Part shown: positions 31,936 through 34,793 of the stretch, in pieces | Layout: every line of letters begins with the position of its first letter | Numbering within the stretch: position 1 is the first letter of the stretch | Assembly: GCA_030669585.1 (NCBI GenBank) | Contig: DAOVDI010000017.1 | Coordinates: 1-34,793, forward strand | DNA length: 34,793 bases | Direction of reading: 5' to 3' | DNA from: Acidobacteriota bacterium | GTDB lineage: Bacteria; Acidobacteriota; Aminicenantia; Aminicenantales; Aminicenantaceae | Position numbers and translations under genes: made by a program | Notes under the pieces: model-generated | Told to the model about the DNA's origin: nothing | Database searches by the model: none | Seen by the model: the letters and a program-made list of their open reading frames with translations, nothing else

Positions 31936-33324
31936 GTGCCTGATTTTAAAAGCCCGTTATTTTGCAAGGCGATTACAGTTTTTCTATGTGTTTTCCTTGT
32001 GTTTTCTGCCCATTATGTCTTTCCTTGGTCTTCTCAGACCGGCCAAACCGAAGTTGATGCTCTGACGAATCAGCTCAACAATGCAAAAGATGCATATTTC
32101 GCAGAAGATTACGAAATTGCCAAGAACATCCTTGAAAACCTGGAGGCCGCACTGGCGGAAAAGGAAGGATTGGATACGCTGAAAGGCGGAGCGTATCTTT
32201 TACTTGGAGCCACATATGAAAAGCTGGGATACAAGATCCTGGCAATGAAGTACTATTGCCTGGCCAAAGATACTTTAGGAGAAGGAAAGACCATTGAAGG
32301 TCTTGAGCTTCAAAAACTACGCTATTATGTAGTGACATGTCAAACCCCATCCGGCATTGCCGTCTTTGTTTTACTCGGCCAGTATGATGAAGCATATGGG
32401 GCCTACTTCGCAGAAGATTACGAAAGCGCCAAAGTTATCCTTGAAAATCTTGTAGCTGAAGTCGAAACCCTGAGAGGGTGGGAATCTTTTAAAGGGGAAA
32501 CCTATCTTCTTCTTGGCGCAACATATGAAAAGCTGAAATACAAAGAACTTTCAATCAAGTATTTCTGTAAGGCTAAAGATATCCTCGGAGTCGGTAAAAC
32601 GATCAGGGGATTAGAACTGAAAAAGTTAAAATATTACAAGGTCAAATGTAAGGGAGTTGCCGGTGTGGCCGTTGCCCCAAGAAAAAGAGGGGGAGGTTTT
32701 GGAAAGTTCATCGGAACACTCCTTGGACTGGCCATACTGGGGGGGCTTGTCTGGTATTTGTTCTTCTCTCCCAACGGTCCGTTACGCCCAAAAGGAAAAT
32801 ACACCAGCATTGATGTCAGGATCGAAGTGGAGTACAAGGGGATGAACGGAAAAGGCGTCAGAAAAGTGTGGATTAATAATGTATCAAAGCTCGATGAGAA
32901 TTTTGACTATCCACAGGATGCTGATTCCAATTCAATCTGTTCTGATGCGACTAAAATAGAGAACCGTGGACCGTGGACCTATTCAACCACCAATGGTCAA
33001 ATCACTATTAAAGAGGAATGGCTCGACTGGGATTACTGGCGGCATAAAACGGGTGGGGTTTTGAATAGAAAAATCCTATGCACTAGCTGGTCCATTTCCA
33101 TCGATAGTTATGAGTGGGAAAAAGGAAAGGATCCGGGAACACCTGTACCGCAGGGCCTGGGTGATTTGGCCATGGATCTGACTGGAGACTGCGAGGATAT
33201 TTCCTTCTGGGTTACCAACTGCTCCCACGAGACTACTATCACATTCAGCGCGCCTGCTCAATTCGGCAAGAAATCCAGCAAGAAATATACTTTTACTACG
33301 TACAAGGTTGAGACAAAAAAATAA
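31936..33324 (+). CDS. membrane protein with duplicated TPR-like unit and unknown beta-rich C-terminal domain
   Basis: A 462-residue protein. Residues 15-32 are hydrophobic (AITVFLCVFLVFSAHYVF), probably a signal. A unit of about 103 residues occurs twice, from about 53 and about 156. Both carry YFAEDYE, LLLGATYEKL, K(T)IxGLELxKL and a YYxVxC end. This is a TPR-like helix array. A Gly/Arg stretch (APRKRGGGFG) leads to a membrane helix (about 255-277). A C-terminal domain (about 285-462) of alternating beta strands with many Trp and Cys (SICSD, ILCTSW, GDCEDI, VTNCSH) follows; I do not know it. The start is GTG 31936 with TAGGAGAG upstream. It is divergent from the envelope operon, sharing a promoter region, and so may be an envelope partner. 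The TTATTCATAAAA repeat word follows seven bases after the stop. Confidence 0.8.
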   Translation: MPDFKSPLFCKAITVFLCVFLVFSAHYVFPWSSQTGQTEVDALTNQLNNAKDAYFAEDYEIAKNILENLEAALAEKEGLDTLKGGAYLLLGATYEKLGYKILAMKYYCLAKDTLGEGKTIEGLELQKLRYYVVTCQTPSGIAVFVLLGQYDEAYGAYFAEDYESAKVILENLVAEVETLRGWESFKGETYLLLGATYEKLKYKELSIKYFCKAKDILGVGKTIRGLELKKLKYYKVKCKGVAGVAVAPRKRGGGFGKFIGTLLGLAILGGLVWYLFFSPNGPLRPKGKYTSIDVRIEVEYKGMNGKGVRKVWINNVSKLDENFDYPQDADSNSICSDATKIENRGPWTYSTTNGQITIKEEWLDWDYWRHKTGGVLNRKILCTSWSISIDSYEWEKGKDPGTPVPQGLGDLAMDLTGDCEDISFWVTNCSHETTITFSAPAQFGKKSSKKYTFTTYKVETKK

Positions 33325-33330
33325 TCTGAA

Positions 33331-33342
33331 TTATTCATAAAA
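33331..33342 (+). repeat. TTATTCATAAAA repeat word downstream of a gene
   Basis: Identical to 3672-3683. Ten of its bases also match the inverse of 5797-5807. Like the other copies, it sits within a few bases of a stop codon. Confidence 0.45.
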
Positions 33343-33374
33343 ACTGACAGGCGAAAGAACCTCTTTTTTCTCCT

Positions 33375-34793
33375 TTATATATCTGATTTGGACTGTAGAG
33401 AAAACGCTGTTTGCAAAACATTATCAAAAAAATGGTCGATGTCCTCTTTCTCGGATTCATGATTGAAGATGACAAACCGGATCGCCAGATCTTTTCCGAT
33501 ATGAGCATAGTTGACCATGCTTTTCCCTTTTTTCGCCAGCTCTTCGCGTAACCGTAAATTGAATATATTTAGATCATGGATGCCGGGCGAAGAGTATCGA
33601 AAGCAAATATTAACCGATGACCGGTAAGCCATCAGTTCGAGATTTGGGTGAGAATTGATGATTTTTTCAGCATAGGCGCTCAGTTCAAAGAATTTGTCTA
33701 TTCTTTCCGTATAAACTTCATCTCCATAGTATTTCCATGAAAGCCAGAGTTTTAACGCATCGACTTTACGGCCGCACTGAAGAGATTTGAGGCCGAGATC
33801 ATATGTTGAAGAAGTATCATGGAATAAATAATCCGCGCCGGAAGTGGAAAATGCCCGGGCAAGATTGCCTTTTTCTTTGACAATAAAAGCAGAGCAGATC
33901 AAAGGCAGGCCCATCATCTTGTGTGGATTCCAGACAAAAGAATCGGAGCCTTCACAGCCCTTCAGCAGGTGTCTGTGTTTCGGGCTGAGCAGTATAGATC
34001 CTCCGAGTGACCCATCAACATGAAACCAGATGTTATATTTTTGTGCGATCTTTGAAATTTTGTCACAGGGGTCAAATGCGCCTTTGACGGTAGTTCCGGC
34101 TGTGGCGGCGATGAAGAAAGGTGTTCTGCCTGATTCTTTTGTCTTCCGGATCATTCGGTCAAGTTCTTCCGGGATCATCCGTCCCTGTTCGTCCGATGTA
34201 ACTTTTATAACCTGATCGGTACCAATGCCTAAAATATTGGCGGCTTTATGAAATGAGTAATGGGCTTGATCCGAAATAAAAACCACACAATTTTGCCCGC
34301 TTTGAAGCCCTTTTTTCTTCAAGTCCGGATACATTCTGTTGCGGGCGGTCATCATGCCCATGAGATTTCCGTTACTTCCTCCTGTTCCGAACAAGCCGTC
34401 CGGAGAAGAGTATCCGATCAAAGCGCCCATTTTTTGTATCAAGGAAATTTCAATGAGAGTTGCTACCGGCGCCGCTTCATATGTATACATGGATGTGTTT
34501 GTCAGGCTGGTGAACAGATCACCCAGGAATCCAGGCAGAGTGAAACCCGACCAGAGCTGGTTGAAAAACTGTTTGTGCCCCGTGCGTACACTGTACTTGA
34601 GGTAGGAATCAATGAATTGATAAAGTTCGTCAAGAGTGCATCCTTTAGGATTAAGAGTCAGGTCGATTTTTTTCTTGAGTTTCTCAGGGGAGAGCTGATT
34701 CACAACAGGTGTGCCATCCGACTCGGTTTCTTTGAGATAATCGGTGATGATAGTGAGGATCCTCTCATCCGGGTATTTGTTATTTTGTTTCAC
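33375..34793 (-). CDS. PLP-dependent group II decarboxylase (glutamate/aromatic amino acid/cysteine sulfinate type), possibly cut at the right edge
   Basis: A fold-type I PLP enzyme of at least 472 residues. The block FNQLWSGFTLPGFLGDLFTS and the cofactor loop FGTGGSNGN come first. Then His178 in DQAHYS (ring stacking) and Asp260 in WFHVDGSLGG (pyridine nitrogen) appear. Lys292 in WNPHKMMG makes the Schiff base. It would release CO2 from an amino acid to give an amine. The VDGSLGG variant differs from the usual VDAAWGG. The first codon (GTG) is the last three bases of the window, so the true start may lie beyond, though length already matches the family. No antiporter gene is seen within the window, so an acid-resistance role cannot be judged. 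Substrate not assignable. Confidence 0.92.
   Translation of the reverse strand: MKQNNKYPDERILTIITDYLKETESDGTPVVNQLSPEKLKKKIDLTLNPKGCTLDELYQFIDSYLKYSVRTGHKQFFNQLWSGFTLPGFLGDLFTSLTNTSMYTYEAAPVATLIEISLIQKMGALIGYSSPDGLFGTGGSNGNLMGMMTARNRMYPDLKKKGLQSGQNCVVFISDQAHYSFHKAANILGIGTDQVIKVTSDEQGRMIPEELDRMIRKTKESGRTPFFIAATAGTTVKGAFDPCDKISKIAQKYNIWFHVDGSLGGSILLSPKHRHLLKGCEGSDSFVWNPHKMMGLPLICSAFIVKEKGNLARAFSTSGADYLFHDTSSTYDLGLKSLQCGRKVDALKLWLSWKYYGDEVYTERIDKFFELSAYAEKIINSHPNLELMAYRSSVNICFRYSSPGIHDLNIFNLRLREELAKKGKSMVNYAHIGKDLAIRFVIFNHESEKEDIDHFFDNVLQTAFSLQSKSDI

Noticed and set aside
1-34793. CRISPR array or phage region
   Set aside because: No regularly spaced repeats, Cas, capsid, terminase or integrase genes were found.

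Overview
The window looks like chromosomal DNA of a Gram-negative, probably anaerobic heterotroph with a taste for complex glycans and peptides. Evidence for a diderm envelope is the LPS-export ATPase LptB (4894-5703), an LptD/OstA-like outer-membrane protein (28797-30641) and many lipoproteins. The mix of a sulfatase, GH38 alpha-mannosidase, class C beta-lactamase-fold hydrolase, M28 and P1 peptidases, a TPR-CHAT protein and DUF1848 reminds me of Acidobacteriota or Aminicenantes-type uncultured lineages. That placement is an impression; no 16S rRNA or full marker set is present.

Layout. 2-1587 (+): ABC ATPase and permease, cut at the left edge and clearly more GC-rich than the rest. 1643-3317 (-): ankyrin lipoprotein and membrane acyltransferase, AT-rich. 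3384-3469: a strong hairpin in an attC-like context. 3581-3655 (-): tRNA-Val(CAC). 3795-4967 (+): zinc-ribbon/acidic linker/partial RDD protein, overlapping tail-to-tail with lptB (-). 5868-6740 (+): DUF1848 gene bracketed by a perfect 21-bp inverted repeat, followed by a 124-bp nested inverted-repeat element. 7007-10744 (-): a tight run of P1 peptidase, amino-acid racemase, S21, lipoyl synthase and metallophosphoesterase. 10878-13784 (+): exported or membrane-anchored TPR-CHAT cysteine protease. 13788-15350 (-): sulfatase. 15564-17116 (+): short leader ORF and an M28 homologue lacking several catalytic residues. 17124-19970 (-): hybrid histidine kinase with two receiver domains. 20068-24156 (+): two GT4 glycosyltransferases and a serine hydrolase. 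24161-27540 (-): GH38 mannosidase behind a 5'-truncated sodium:solute symporter. 27546-28268 (+): DUF4412 protein with a clear terminator. 28240-31811 (-): four-gene envelope operon (DUF5683, beta-propeller lipoprotein, LptD-like barrel, lipoprotein) joined by short stop/start overlaps and apparent TTG starts. 31936-33324 (+): duplicated-repeat membrane protein. 33375-34793 (-): PLP-dependent decarboxylase.

How it fits together. The strongest functional groups are the envelope operon, the glycan-turnover genes (sulfatase, mannosidase, symporter remnant), a D-/beta-amino-acid pair (DmpA-type peptidase and racemase), and the translation/lipoate operon. I see no CRISPR array, transposase, integrase or phage genes. 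The best leads for something new are the envelope operon, the TPR-CHAT protein with an export signal, the apparently inactive M28 homologue, and the small intergenic repeats that abut or supply stop codons.
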